Shown in pieces: positions 23,246-34,442 of a stretch of DNA of 64,000 nt; positions within the stretch are counted from its first letter, which is position 1; the number at the start of each line of letters is the position of its first letter. Source of the stretch: Dillenia suffruticosa (Eukaryota > Streptophyta > Magnoliopsida > Dilleniales > Dilleniaceae); contig JAVTVX010000019.1 of NCBI GenBank assembly GCA_033439265.1, forward strand, positions 17,758,039 through 17,822,038, written 5' to 3'. Under the pieces are notes generated by a model, which had not been told where the DNA came from, did no database searches, and saw only the letters and a list, made by a program, of their open reading frames with translations. The position numbers were made by a program, and so were the translations under genes.

Positions 23246-25224
23246 CGTTTCCACCCTCTTCGGTATTATGTATGATGGTTAGACCAGTTTTTAATGCCCA
23301 ACTCTGACACTCACCTCATTTGTCAAGGTGTTGGGGAAGGCAGTGGAGGTTACATGGTTCTAAAGGAACCGTGGCTACAAAAACACTAAGCAGAGATTGG
23401 AGGGAACAGTAGATTTTCCTTCAGGGAAGCCAAGCCAACCAAAATTAACTCCATGGAGAGATAAAATGAATATTGGAGGCCTTCTTTCCTAGAATTGTCT
23501 GCCAAACATGAAGGAGATGATCTCCAACCCAGTGGACCAATTTTTTTTTTTGTCAAATCACCGGTATCAGGGATCATATTTCAACTAATCTGATTCAAGC
23601 GTATGTGAAGATTCTATTTAAGGGACAACTCTTTTGTCATATTATTTTTTATTTTCAAGTTTTAAATCTAAAACTTAATTAAATGATCTAACGGCTCATT
23701 CTACTAACATGACCGTCCATAGGTGAAACTGTGAATTATAGTGTGTGCAAGTTATGTCTCACTTAACAATACCTTATACCGCACTTCCAAACACTACTTT
23801 GCAGTCTTCCCAGAAATCACAAAGTCGAATGCATCACCTTTCTACAGACGAGGACAGTACGCTTGTGACCCTGCAACTTGAGGACAATGAAGATCTGCTT
23901 TTGGGATGGGAACGAGCAGGTGAGGAAAGAGGGATAGGAACCAGCCACGGACGATGAAGATCTGCACCCACACCAGCAACAGTAATTGTCCATAGAGAGC
24001 AATGGTTGAACGTGTTCTGTTTTGATCAACCGCCAAAATGATGGAAATATTTGCCAAGAGGATATTCTAACCCAACAAAAGTATACAAAACACTTACGTC
24101 ATATGTTTGCAAACCTCCATCACACGTATTCTTCCTGCAAACCTCCACAAATAATCCAGCGTCAAGCAGCACAATCCCTGCTCATTCAAAGACGCCGGAT
24201 ACAAGGGGAATTGTGGAATGCTTTCACAAACATAAAGTCGACAAAACATACCCCTAGATGAGGTGAATCTTGGATTTTCGAACTCCCACTTCTTTAATTA
24301 GTCTCCCCCATTTTGAAAGAACTTGATCTCGAGTTCGTTTCAAGGCCTCGTCACTTGTATAAAGCCGCACGCAAGTTTCTGGAGAAAGTTGGCTATGGGC
24401 ACCATGCGTAGCGTGCTCCTCCCCCCTTTTCCACTCCGTGTTCAGACTCATTGTTAGGGTTTCAATCATGATTTTGAATTCTATACCACCAATCACAAGT
24501 CTTCACTCAGATCTTCCCAAACACCTTACATCCCAATCAAAGTCGCGAGATTAGTTGCTCCCTTCGGCCTCAATCAATTCTTTTTTTTTTTTTTTTTACC
24601 GTCGATATCCAATTTTTACCCGATTAATCCGGTTTGAGTACGGTAAAATTCATTTTAAAAATTAACTCTCTCAAATTTTTTTTTATCATTCTCAAAATTC
24701 AAATTCGAAACATTTAGTTAAAAGATTAAAGAACTCTGACTACTCATCGATTCTTACCTTGTCACTGCTTATACCCCTAAAATAAGGTCGTGTAAAAAAA
24801 AGAAAATAAATAAATAAAAATAATTTACCGAAAAAAGTCTGAATAATGAGTACAAATAGTAACAAGAGCTTTTATAGACCCAGACCAGAGTAATTACCAA
24901 GAAATAACCTAATACAGCTTCCCTAAAATAAGGAAACTTTAAAAATCCAATTACAACCTTAACTAAAATTTAAATTTTAGTGGAGATAATAAAATAAGAA
25001 AATATAATAAAAGAAATAAAAATATGGGTTGCATTGCTCCTCGCAGCATTCCTCTAACCATCTAATCCCTTTATATCATAGAGATACAACGCCTAATTCA
25101 TCCCATAACATTTTTTTTTATACCATGACTAGGTCACCAATTTAGTATTTGGAGTTTCATCCCGACTAATCTGGGTTTTTGTCTCGTAACATTGATAATA
25201 TAAATTTTGGAATTAGGAATTTAG
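23246..25224. other. Intergenic DNA between the two duplication units
   Basis: No gene recognised. A minus-strand stretch at about 24276-24440 reads aactcgagatcaagttcttt then caaaatgggggaga, resembling the end of Ty3/gypsy pol plus a polypurine tract; no LTR was identified. About 23575-23725 is another diverged copy of the short dispersed repeat family. The SINE-like copy at 24575-24765 is listed separately. Confidence 0.4.
24575..24765 (-). mobile_element. SINE-like dispersed repeat (family copy 2)
   Basis: Reverse complement carries gagtagtcagagttcttta, gaatgataaaaaaaaatttg, ggattaatcgggtaaaaatt and a long A tail (the T run at 24580-24597). It matches the copies at 22835 and 56960 in word order and spacing. 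Confidence 0.55.
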
Positions 25225-25741
25225 GGGGTCTTTGTCCAGTATCATCTACCCCGTACCATGCCACTGCAACATAGCAGAAAATAAAGAAATAAAAGGAAAA
25301 TGGTATGCTCAAGGATGCCAAATAGTTTCTACAACGAGTGTACATAATGGGAAACTGAAATGCATACTCTGCAATGTAAACATGGTCAATGGCCAATCCG
25401 GAAAAGTGAGAATAAAAATTTTAAAATTTTTCAGGAGACGTAATGTACTTATTTATTTATAATACAAGCAATTCAGATAATTTTTTAAAAAATAAAATAA
25501 AATTTGGAAGAATTTTTATACAAAATGTTAAGAGGCAAAGTATTGGAAGACTGCGATGCAAGAAAGCTCAACTCTCTCTCCTCAACTCAGCTAAGCCTTT
25601 ATCCCAACTTAGTTGAGAACAACTATATTAATGTATCTTTTCCATTCAACTCTATTGAAGGTAATATTTCAAAACCTATGAGCCAATTGTAGATCAAAAG
25701 AAACCTAAAAAAATATTTCAATACTATATGTTGTAAAGATT

Positions 25742-26463
25742 ACAAAATGATGGTAACATTAATGGAGATGTGAACTATAGAATTCAAGTGGATTGGATGA
25801 AATGGAGAAGAGCCTCCGGAATTCTTTGCGATCACACGATACCATTGCACTTAAAGGAAAAGTTTTATAGAAGCGCGGTTAGACCTACACTATTATATGG
25901 TACTGAGTGTTGGGCTGTTAAACAACAACAAGAACAACAGATGTCTGTAGCAGAAATGAGGATGTTTAGGTGGATGTGTGGAAAAACTAGAAGAGATAGA
26001 ATAAGAAATGAAAAGATCCGAAATGCGTTGGGGGTTAGTTCAATTGTGGATAAGATGCGAAAGTGTCGTCTGAGATGATTCGGGCATGTGCAAACAAGAC
26101 CCAAAGATGCGCCTGTTAGGAGAACCGAGAACTTAAATATAGTAAGTTTAGTAAAACGTAGAGGTAGACCGCTGAAAACTTGGATACAAGTTATCCGCAA
26201 AGATTTGAAAATTAAGGATTTAGAAGATGAAATGGTTTTGGATAGGACTAAATGACGTAGTAGAATCCGTACAAATTAAACCAATACTTTTTAAAATATT
26301 TATCTATTGATTTATTTATCTATTTATTTTATTTTATTTTATTCTATTCTATTCTATTTTATCTTTATCTTTATTTTATTTTTCTCTCTTTTTCAAGTTT
26401 GTCTCTCACATGATCGACCCCAACTTATTGGGATTAAGGTGCAGTTTTTTGTTGTTGTTGTTG
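25742..26463 (+). mobile_element. 5'-truncated RTE LINE with 15-bp target duplication
   Basis: Plus-strand coding remnant of the C-terminal part of a plant RTE reverse transcriptase protein: IQVDWMKWRRASGILCD, then the YGTECWAVK and VAEMRMFRWMCG blocks typical of the family, then VRRTEN and RGRPLKTW, interrupted by stops (for example TGA at 26076). The 3' end has the TTG tail (26448-26463). The perfect 15-bp duplication tatgttgtaaagatt at 25727-25741 and 26464-26478 sets both borders exactly. Endonuclease and most of the reverse transcriptase are missing, as is normal for 5' truncation. Confidence 0.9.
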
Positions 26464-28709
26464 TATGTTGTAAAGATTGCACTGAACCCCCTTGGTTCTT
26501 TTCTTCTCTGTGGAAAAGGGGAACGAGAAGTGGGCATGAAGCAAGAAATAGTATTCCAGGTGGTACAAGGAGAGATCTTGAGGAAGCCAAATACTTAAAC
26601 TTTAAATGAACCATTTTTGGTTATCAAATTCTGAAACTTAACTTTGCAAGGAAACAAAGAATCATAACCCTGGGTCAGCCACACATTCCTTCATGACAAT
26701 CCACCCAAGAACATCTCAACTCAGGCAGCAGGCAAAAGCTAAGAAACCTTCTTTGCTTCTTCGGAAGGGAAGAATATGAGAGATTCAAGTTAATCTTCCA
26801 TGATGGTAAGGCAGAGCAGAAGATCAATGCATGTAAAAGAATAGGCATTTTAAACTTTGGAAGAGGGAACCAGGAAAGACATCAAAGATGTGAAAAGTTA
26901 AGGAGCAGAGAGACAATAAAAGTGAGTCATACTGATAAAACTACTGGTATTAAATCTCAATTAAAAGCCAACTGCTGATGTCAATGAAATAGAAATAAAA
27001 ATCAAAGCAAAGCAAAAGTAAAATAATAAGTAAAAGCGTCTTATTTGCCAACATTTGACAAATTCAGGATAAAAGACTACACATATGACGTTGGAAACCC
27101 TGGCAAACCAAGACCTGCTTACATACAAACTCCTTTTCTGATAAATTTTTTGAAATAATGAATCACTTAAAAGGCTCCAGTTATGCAAGCTCTTCGCTAA
27201 ACAACAGGGAAGTGCTGTTAAAATTAGAAGAGGTACAAGTGAACAGATTCTGACCTTACAATATTGTACTTCTAAACCATATTCCGGACCACATGGCAAC
27301 TACAAGAGAACATGCAAAGGTTTGCATGATATTAACAAGAAGCATAAAAATTACCAGATAAATAAATGATGTTCACCATGACCAAGTTCACCCTTTCTGT
27401 TGTTTGAGTAATCCACATCATCATTCATCAAAAGAAAGGTTAAACTTCCAATGTAGAAATTCTTAATGCACATCAAGATATGGTACACAATTTCCAGAAT
27501 CCCCACTACCCTACGACTCTAAGCAGATATCCAAACACTACATAGCATCCGTCTTACAACATTAAAACTTCACACTCAAATTGATGTATCATGTGAGACC
27601 AACTCATGCCAAAACAAGAAAGAACATAGACTGAAAAATCCTGCAGATAAGTTGGCCTTCTCGACAGTCTGGATCTGGATTCGAAATTTCAAAACTTGCA
27701 CCACACACTAATTCTATTATTGAGCAAGTGAAGCTCCCGAAATGTCTCCTGGGCACTACTTATTCACAATTAGCAGTATTGAATACATCCCACACAGAAA
27801 AGCACAGAGTGAATAAAATTGGTAATGCCACATCAATCAATATAAAACAGTATGGTCAAGAAAAAAATAGGAAATACACCTGGAAACCCTCCATCTAGAT
27901 TGAGATCCAAAAGCATTAACACTTTAACGTACATTAAATGCTCATACAAAGGATGAACAAGAGCATTTGACATCTGCAATCAGTAAATCTAATCCAACAG
28001 CCAGCTCTAATACAAGATTCTATGTAGTAAAGGAAAGGGTGACACCTAATCTGTGTAAAGAATTAGGAAATCGACACATGTTGATTGCAGTCAAGAATAA
28101 GTTGACCTAAAGAAATCCAAATTTAGATAACTTCACAAGGACCAACCTAAAACAAATGAACCCATACATAATTTTGGTTACCAGAAAACTATGGGCAACA
28201 TGAGAATCTCATGGGAAAGTTGTGCATTTACCTACTGCTCAATCCTTGAGAGCAGGGTCTTCTTTATAAAGAGATGGTAAAACTATCTATATATTACATA
28301 TCACCCACACTGGAATCCATGTGTTTAATGGAATGTTTTAAGCACAAGGTGAGGTTTTTTAGAACACTGTCAGCAATGCAGTGACAAAATTCAGACCAAA
28401 CAAATGCACGAAAACGAAAACTGAAATAATTTTCTTTTTTCTAAAGACATTAAAAATAAAATAGACCAAGAGACATAAAGAGAACCAGTCAATCAATGAA
28501 ACATAATTCTCAAAACCCACTTCACAAAAACAACAACGCCAATAATTCAACCAACAAATATTGCATGTTTTATGCGGATCAAAAAAGATCGAAATCAAAA
28601 AAAAAAAAACCCTAATTTGAATGACTTCAAAAACTGCCCTGCAAAAGAAATGCACAAAAACTACAGACTGCAAGAAGCCGTAATCTACAACTCAAAACTT
28701 AGATAGATA

Positions 28710-28748
<39 letters not shown>

Positions 28749-28986
28749 TATCAACAAAAATAGATTCAAATTACTCGTCACAGTCACAGCACAAATACTC
28801 TCAACAGTAATAAAAAACCCGAAATGAAATTCAAATTCAATTTGATCCTCAGATTATTTTAACCATTATGAACTAATCAAGCAAAAAGATTCAAGAAAGT
28901 TTCCAGATAAGCGATCAAATTTTTACAAAAACACAAGAGGTGTTTTGAGTTTGCATATGTACGTAGGAAGAAAAAGAAGAAAAGCC

Positions 28987-29232
28987 CTAGGAATGTAGTT
29001 TGCGAGGATCAACGGAAGTAGAAGGATCAGGAGCCTCAGATGACGATGAAACCTCTTTGGGAAGCATAAAGGGACGATCTTTTGCCTCATCTTCGTCTTC
29101 GACATCGCTGGTGCTGAGATTGATGCAAGAACAGCGTTCTAAAGATGCGAAGAAAGCTGAAGCTACACTCGCTCCCACCCAATTCGCCATTCGATCCAGC
29201 TTCTCGCACGACATAAAACTCCAATTCTCCAT
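28987..29232 (-). CDS. Small plant protein, copy B (81 aa, function unknown)
   Basis: Paralog of 21358-21606, starting [20 protein letters not shown] and stopping at TAG 28987. It has the same layout: residues 17-31 weakly hydrophobic, RCSCINLS, acidic VEDEDEAKD, then a Ser/Pro/Asp-rich tail one residue shorter than copy A. An in-frame upstream ATG at 29328 would add 32 residues, but that extension lies in the purine/pyrimidine repeat leader and has no counterpart in copy A, so the internal start is preferred. An 8-kb insertion now sits about 105 bp upstream of the start codon and probably displaced distal promoter elements. Confidence 0.75.
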   Translation of the reverse strand: MENWSFMSCEKLDRMANWVGASVASAFFASLERCSCINLSTSDVEDEDEAKDRPFMLPKEVSSSSEAPDPSTSVDPRKLHS

Positions 29233-29451
29233 TTTGGGGAGGAAGAGAGAGAGAGAATGAATTTGTGAACATTGAGAAACGAGAGAAGATATTTGTTTTT
29301 TCACTTTACGAGTTGAATGGAAATGCATCTCAGGTTGTAAAAAAATATTTTAAATGATTTTCGATCAAAAAAATTTCATATATAATCCATATTTCCTGTA
29401 GATTGAATTCACGAAAATCTATTTTATGAATTAAACCCGTGACATAATCAT

Positions 29452-30042
29452 ATGACGGCATCACATGTGTTGTATTTTCAAGATGCGACAAAACTTATCA
29501 CGTCTCCAAGACGCGACGCGACGGGACTCCTCCACCCACGGCGCTGTGCTCTCCCACCCCGTGTGCTACGCTCTCTCTCTCCCCTCATAGCGCTGTGCTC
29601 CTCTCTCCCCCACTCGGGGCGTTGTGCTCTCCCTCTTTCCCGTCCCTGCGCGCTATGCTCTCGCTCTCTCCCCCTGTGGCACTGCGGTCCTCTCTCCCTC
29701 CCCCGCGGCACTACGCTCTCCCTCTTCCCCGTGCAACGCTGCACTCCTCTCTCCCTCTCCCCATGGTGCTGCGCTCTCTTTCTCCCCCCGCAACGCTGCG
29801 CTCTCCCTTTCTCCCCCCATGGCGCTGCACTCCTCTCTCTCTCTCCTCCCGCGACACTCCTCCCCACCACGACACTTCTCTCTCTCTCTCCCCCTTGCAT
29901 CACTCCTCTCTCTCCTACTGCCGCAAGAGCCTCGCCCTCCCTCCCTCCCCCACTGCGGCTCACAGCCGTGGGAGCTCTCTCCCTCCCTCCCCTACCGCCA
30001 CAGGAGTATGTTGCGTCTTCAAAACACGACATAATTCATGTT
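29452..30042. repeat. GC- and CT-rich degenerate minisatellite
   Basis: Roughly 30-bp imperfect units on a theme of gcgctgcgctctctctcccc are repeated about 15 times. Long open frames exist on both strands (up to 198 codons) but are low complexity and frame-independent, so they are not called as genes. The array is flanked by related words (tgcgtcttcaaaacacgaca near 30011; ttttcaagatgcgacaaaac near 29475). Confidence 0.75.
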
Positions 30043-30335
30043 TGTTGAGAATGCTCCAAAATTGTAGGAGCTGAACGTGTCAAAGAATATGTGGGAATCC
30101 AGAAGAAGTCTGCCACAACTCCACGTCCCTGCACTTTGAATTCATAATGTCTATTTTTTTTCCTTTATTGCTAGTCACGTTGGTCACTATTCCTAGTATT
30201 TTTAGGAGGTTATTTTCTATTTCCAGTTGTTATGAAGCCTATAAATAGGTTAGTTCCATTTGAATAAAGTATGGCAAATTCAGTTTCTTCAATTAATCGT
30301 GTGTCTCTATTTTTTTGCTCTTTCTTTTACCAACA
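30043..30335 (+). repeat. 5' LTR of the left copia copy
   Basis: 293 bp with TG...CA ends. It matches the LTRs at 32810-33099 and 37028-37323 in inverted orientation. A TATA-like cctataaata lies near 30238-30247. Confidence 0.9.
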
Positions 30336-32762
30336 TTGTGGTATTAGAGCGCCAGGTTGCGATATCAACTGGGCGTGAAAGAGAGAAACACGAGACATTG
30401 AGAGAGTATGGCAACAAATCCATCTTCTTCATCACAACTGCCAATTCCTTTGTTCAGCGGTGAAAAGTACCAGTTTTGGAGTGTGAAGATGCAGACCTTA
30501 TTCAAGTCCCAGGACTTGTGGGAGTTAGTTGAAGAGGGCCTTGCTTAAACAAATGATACTGCCAAGATGAGGGAAAATAAGAAGAAGGATGCAAAGGCTC
30601 TTTATCTACTGCAACAGGTAGTCCATGAAGACATTTTTCCAACCATCTTGAGTGCTTCTTCTTCCAGAGAAGCATGGCTGACGCTACAGCAAGAGTATCG
30701 AGGGGATAGCAAGGTCATCACCGTTAGATTGCAAACTCTCAGGCGAGAGTTTGAAACCGCGATGATGAAGAAGGATGAAACAATACAAGACTTTCTCTCC
30801 AGAGTTAAGTCAATTGTGAGCCAAATGCGGAATTATGGAGAAAAATGCAGTGATCAGATTGTTGTCACCAAAGTTTTAAGAAGTTTAACTTCACGGTTTG
30901 ATCATGTTGTTGCAGCTATAGAAGAATCAAAGGATTCTCAGATGTCATTTGATGAGTTAATGGGATCCTTGCAAGCACATGAAGCAAGGATCAATCGGCC
31001 TGAAGAAAAAATAGAAGAGAAGGCATTCCATGTTAAGGGGGAGTATGCTTCAGGAGCAGAAGACTCAAAGTGTGTAGACGAACAAATGTATAGCAGAGGC
31101 TGTGGAAGAAGCATGGGTCGAGGACGAGGAAGAGGAAGAACTCAGGGAGTTCAGTGCCATTATTGTAAACGGTATGGGCATGTTCAAGCAGTCTACCGGA
31201 GGAAACAGAATCAGGCAAATTATACTGAAAAAGCCGAATTTGATGAAGAAGGAGAAGATAATTGTAGGGCGTTTATGGCATGGGTTGATCCAGAAGCAAA
31301 TAACCAACAGGTGTGGTTCCTGGACAGCGGATGCTCTCACCACATTACAGGCAATAGAAGCCTATTTGCAGGCCTGGACGAGCGCTATAAAAAGAATGTC
31401 AGACTTGGAGACAGCAAGCAATTACAAATTAAAGGAAAAGGCACTGTGGCCATGCGAAATAATCATGGTAAAATCAACCACCTTTACAATGTTCTTTTTG
31501 TGCCTAATCTGTCTCAAAATTTGCTAAGTGTAGGACAGTTGCTGTCAAGTGGGTTCACTATTACCTTTGACAAGTCTTCATGCCTGGTAGCAAGTAAAGC
31601 ATCTGGAAAAGTTTTGGTGGAGGCAAGCATGACGCAAAATAAGCTATTTCCTGTGGACCTTACAAGGGTGGAGACATGCGCATTGATAGCACAAGAGGAA
31701 GGAGTTACGGCTCTGTGGCATAGAAGATATGGCCATGTCAACATCAATAGTTTAAAGATGCTACAACAAAAGGAGATGGTCAAAGGAATGCCCATGCTTG
31801 GAACTTTGGATATCTGTGAAGCATGCATTTATGGCAAACAAAGTAAGAAGCCATTCCACACAGAAAAGGCACAGAGGGCAACAAAAATTCTGGAATTGGT
31901 TCATGGTGATCTGTGTAGACCAATGCAAACCGAAACTTTTGGTGGGAGTAAGTATTTTTTACTATTCACTGATGACTTTAGTAGAATGAGTTGGGTATTC
32001 TTTTTACAGAAAAAGGATGAAGTATTGGATCATTTTAAAAAATTCAAAAACTTAGTTGAGAAGCAGAGTAGAGAACCGGTCAAAGCTCTTAGAACCGACA
32101 GAGGAGGAGAATTTAACTCAAAAGATTTATGGATGTTTTGCGAAGAAAATGGTATTCATAGAGAGCTTACAGCACCTTACACTCCCGAGCAAAATGGAGT
32201 GGCAAAGCGCAAGAATCGAACGGTAATAGAGATGGCAAGAAGCATGTTGCAAGAGAAGAGGCTGTCGAATAATTTTTGGGGAGAAGCTGTAGCAACAGTT
32301 GTGTATCTTCTGAATATCTCATCAACAAGAGCTGTCCCAAACTAAACTCCCTATGAAGTTGGGACCGGTAGAAGACCTGGGGTAAGTCACTTGAGGATTT
32401 TTGGTTGTGTTGCATATACTCTGATTAATTCTCTAGTCCGAAGCAAGCTAGATAACAAAGTTTTAAAGTGTGTTTTTGTTGGTTATTGTAACAACTCAAA
32501 AGCATACAGATTATTTAATTCTGTGAGTGGAAAGATTATTATTAGCAGGAATGTTATATTTAATGAAGAAGGGAGGTGGACATGTTGTGAAAACAATGAA
32601 GGGGTTGTACAAATTGAAGAACTTATTGATGAAAATCAAGATTGTGAAACTGAGGATGTGGAGCCTATTGCCGAAAGTGAATCAAGCAGTCCCGAAAATT
32701 CCAGCAATAATTCCAACAGCTCTTCACCTGTTCAATCAGGACCACGTGGGTATAGGTCCCTA
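30043..32762 (+). mobile_element. Ty1/copia element, truncated left copy (LTR, gag, protease, integrase)
   Basis: 5' LTR 30043-30335 (TGTTGAGAAT...ACCAACA), then a primer-binding site TGGTATTAGAGC at 30339-30350 complementary to initiator Met tRNA. Gag starts at 30408 (MATNPSSSS) but has a stop at 30546; the frame stays open from there to another stop at 32343, then resumes. Visible domains: UBN2-type Gag, a nucleocapsid knuckle at about 31155-31200 whose last Cys has become Tyr, protease WFLDSGCSHH, a GAG-pre-integrase HRRYGHVN block, and integrase LVHGDL...FTDDFSRMSW with RTDRGGEFNS and PEQNGVA. The copy stops just after the integrase-RT linker, so it has no reverse transcriptase or 3' LTR of its own. 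It runs opposite to the copy at 32810-37323. Confidence 0.9.
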
Positions 32763-32809
32763 AATGAATTTGGGTCAGCTACATATAAGGTTTGTGTTGC
32801 CTCATACAT
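32763..32809 (-). repeat. Fold-back (strand-switch) junction between the two copia copies
   Basis: At the point where the left copy reads gtccctaaatga, the sequence turns into the opposite strand. The next roughly 45 bases (atttgggtcagctacatata and on to gcctcata) match the plus strand of the right copy at about 34625-34667, and then jump straight into the end of the right copy's 3' LTR. The turn occurs at the word aaatga/tcattt, a short complementary motif able to prime a template switch. Confidence 0.8.
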
Positions 32810-33099
32810 TTGGTAAAAGAAAGAGCAAAAAAATAGACATGTGATTAATTGAAGAAATTGAGTTTGCCACACTTTATTCAAATGGAACTAGCCTATTTAT
32901 AGGCTTCATAACAATTGGAAAATTGAAAATAACCTCCTAAAAATACTAGGAGTAGTGACCAACGTGACTAATAATAAAGGAAAAAAAATAGGCATTATGA
33001 ATTCAAAGTACAGGGACGTGGAGTTATGGCAGACTTCTTCTGGATTCCCACATCTTCTTTGACACATTCAGCTCCTACAATTTTGGAGCATTCTCAACA
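32810..33099 (-). repeat. 3' LTR of the right copia copy
   Basis: Direct repeat (same orientation) of 37028-37323. The outer end is cut at the fold-back junction, losing the terminal dinucleotide. The polypurine tract adjoins the inner end at 33100. Confidence 0.85.
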
Positions 33100-33341
33100 C
33101 TCCCCCTTGCTCCATACTCGCAGATTCCAAGTAGTCCACGCAGATGCACAAACCTGTCTTTGGCAAGAGGTTTCATGAATAAATCTGCAAGTTGATGCTT
33201 TGACTCACAATATTGCATAGAAATTTCTCTTTCAGCCACCAGTTCTCTAATAAAATGTGCTTTAATGTCCACATGTTTTGTTCTTCCATGATGAACTGGA
33301 TTTTTGGACATTGCAATTGCAGCCTTGTTGTCACAAAGTAC

Positions 33342-34442
33342 TTATGTTGCCTTCTTTTGCTGTTGATCGAGCTCTCCAAGTAATCTTCTTAACCAAATTG
33401 CTTGACATGTTATTGCTGAAACTGCTATATATTCGGCCTCAGATGAAGATAATACAACCGTTGCTTGCTTCTTTGAACTCCATGAAACTGCTCCCGAACC
33501 AAGACTGAAAACATAACCAGAGGTGCTCTTTCGATTCTTCACACACCCTGCCCAATCACTATCAGTATAGCCAATCAGCTTATTTCTTATCCCATGTTCA
33601 TACCATATGCCAAGATCAAGAGTCCTTGCTATATATCGTAGAATCCTCTTTGCTGCTCCAAAATGATGCCTTGAAGGATTTTGCATGAACCTGGAGATCA
33701 CACCAACAGAGTGAGAAATATCAGGCCTAGTGTGAGTTAAATAGATTAGCCCTCCCACTAGACTCCTATACAACTGACCATTAGCTTGTTCTGTGTCATT
33801 CTCCTGTTGCAATTTCTCATTCATGTTCATTGGTGTTCTTGCTTCTTTGCAACTAAACATATGAAAACGTTTAAGCAAATCAGTTGCATATTTCTTCTGT
33901 GAAATAAAGATACCATCATCAGTTTGTTTCACTTCCACTCCAAGAAAAAAATGCAACAGCCCCAAATCAGTCATATCAAATTCTTTCTTCATGCTGACCC
34001 GAAACTCGTTAATCATCAAGGAAGAAGAACCCATATATATCATATCATCCACGTACAAGCTCACAAACAAAGCATCCTTACCTCGTTTCTTTATGTAGAG
34101 TGTAGGCTCTGTTTTGCTTCTTTCAAACCCATTCTTCAGAAAATAAGCATCAATTCTCTCATGCCATGCTCGAGGTGCCTGCTTTAGGCCGTAAAGTGCC
34201 TTCTTCAACTTGTAAACTTTTTCTTCTTTTCCTTCAACTATGAAACCCGTAGGTTGTGTTACAAACACTTCTTCCTCCAACTCTCCATTTAGAAATGCTG
34301 ATTTTACATCAAATTGATAAACAGACCAACCCAATTGGGCAGCAAGGGCTAGGAGAATTCTTACAGTTTCAAATCTTGCAACAGGTGAGAATGTTTCTTC
34401 ATAGTCTATCCCATGTTTCTGAGCATAGCCTTTAGCCACCAA
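33342..34442 (-). pseudogene. Copia reverse transcriptase and RNase H region
   Basis: Longest intact part of the right copy, about 366 codons. It contains the copia RT opening (VAKGYAQKHGIDYEETFSPV), the YVDD catalytic box, PDISHSVG/SRFMQNPS and the RNase H blocks TDSDWAG, STSGYVF and SSSEAEY. A CAA-to-TAA change ends the frame at 33342; homologous RNase H sequence continues to about 33105. Being part of a dead element, it is treated as a fragment, not a gene. Confidence 0.85.

Noticed and set aside
24276-24440. Ty3/gypsy element end
   Set aside because: Only a pol-end-like phrase and purine tract are visible; without LTRs it is mentioned but not called.
25232-25462. Shared peptide-like text with 17537-17719 (ENKEIKGKWYAQGCQ)
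   Set aside because: Similarity is explained by the segmental duplication at DNA level; no start, domain or frame conservation beyond a short stretch.
29452-30074. Overlapping frames up to 198 codons on both strands
   Set aside because: Translations of a CT/GC minisatellite; Leu/Pro/Ser or Arg/Glu/Gly repeats in every frame.
31065-32415. Frames opposite or out of phase with copia gag-pol
   Set aside because: Shadows of the element's coding strand.
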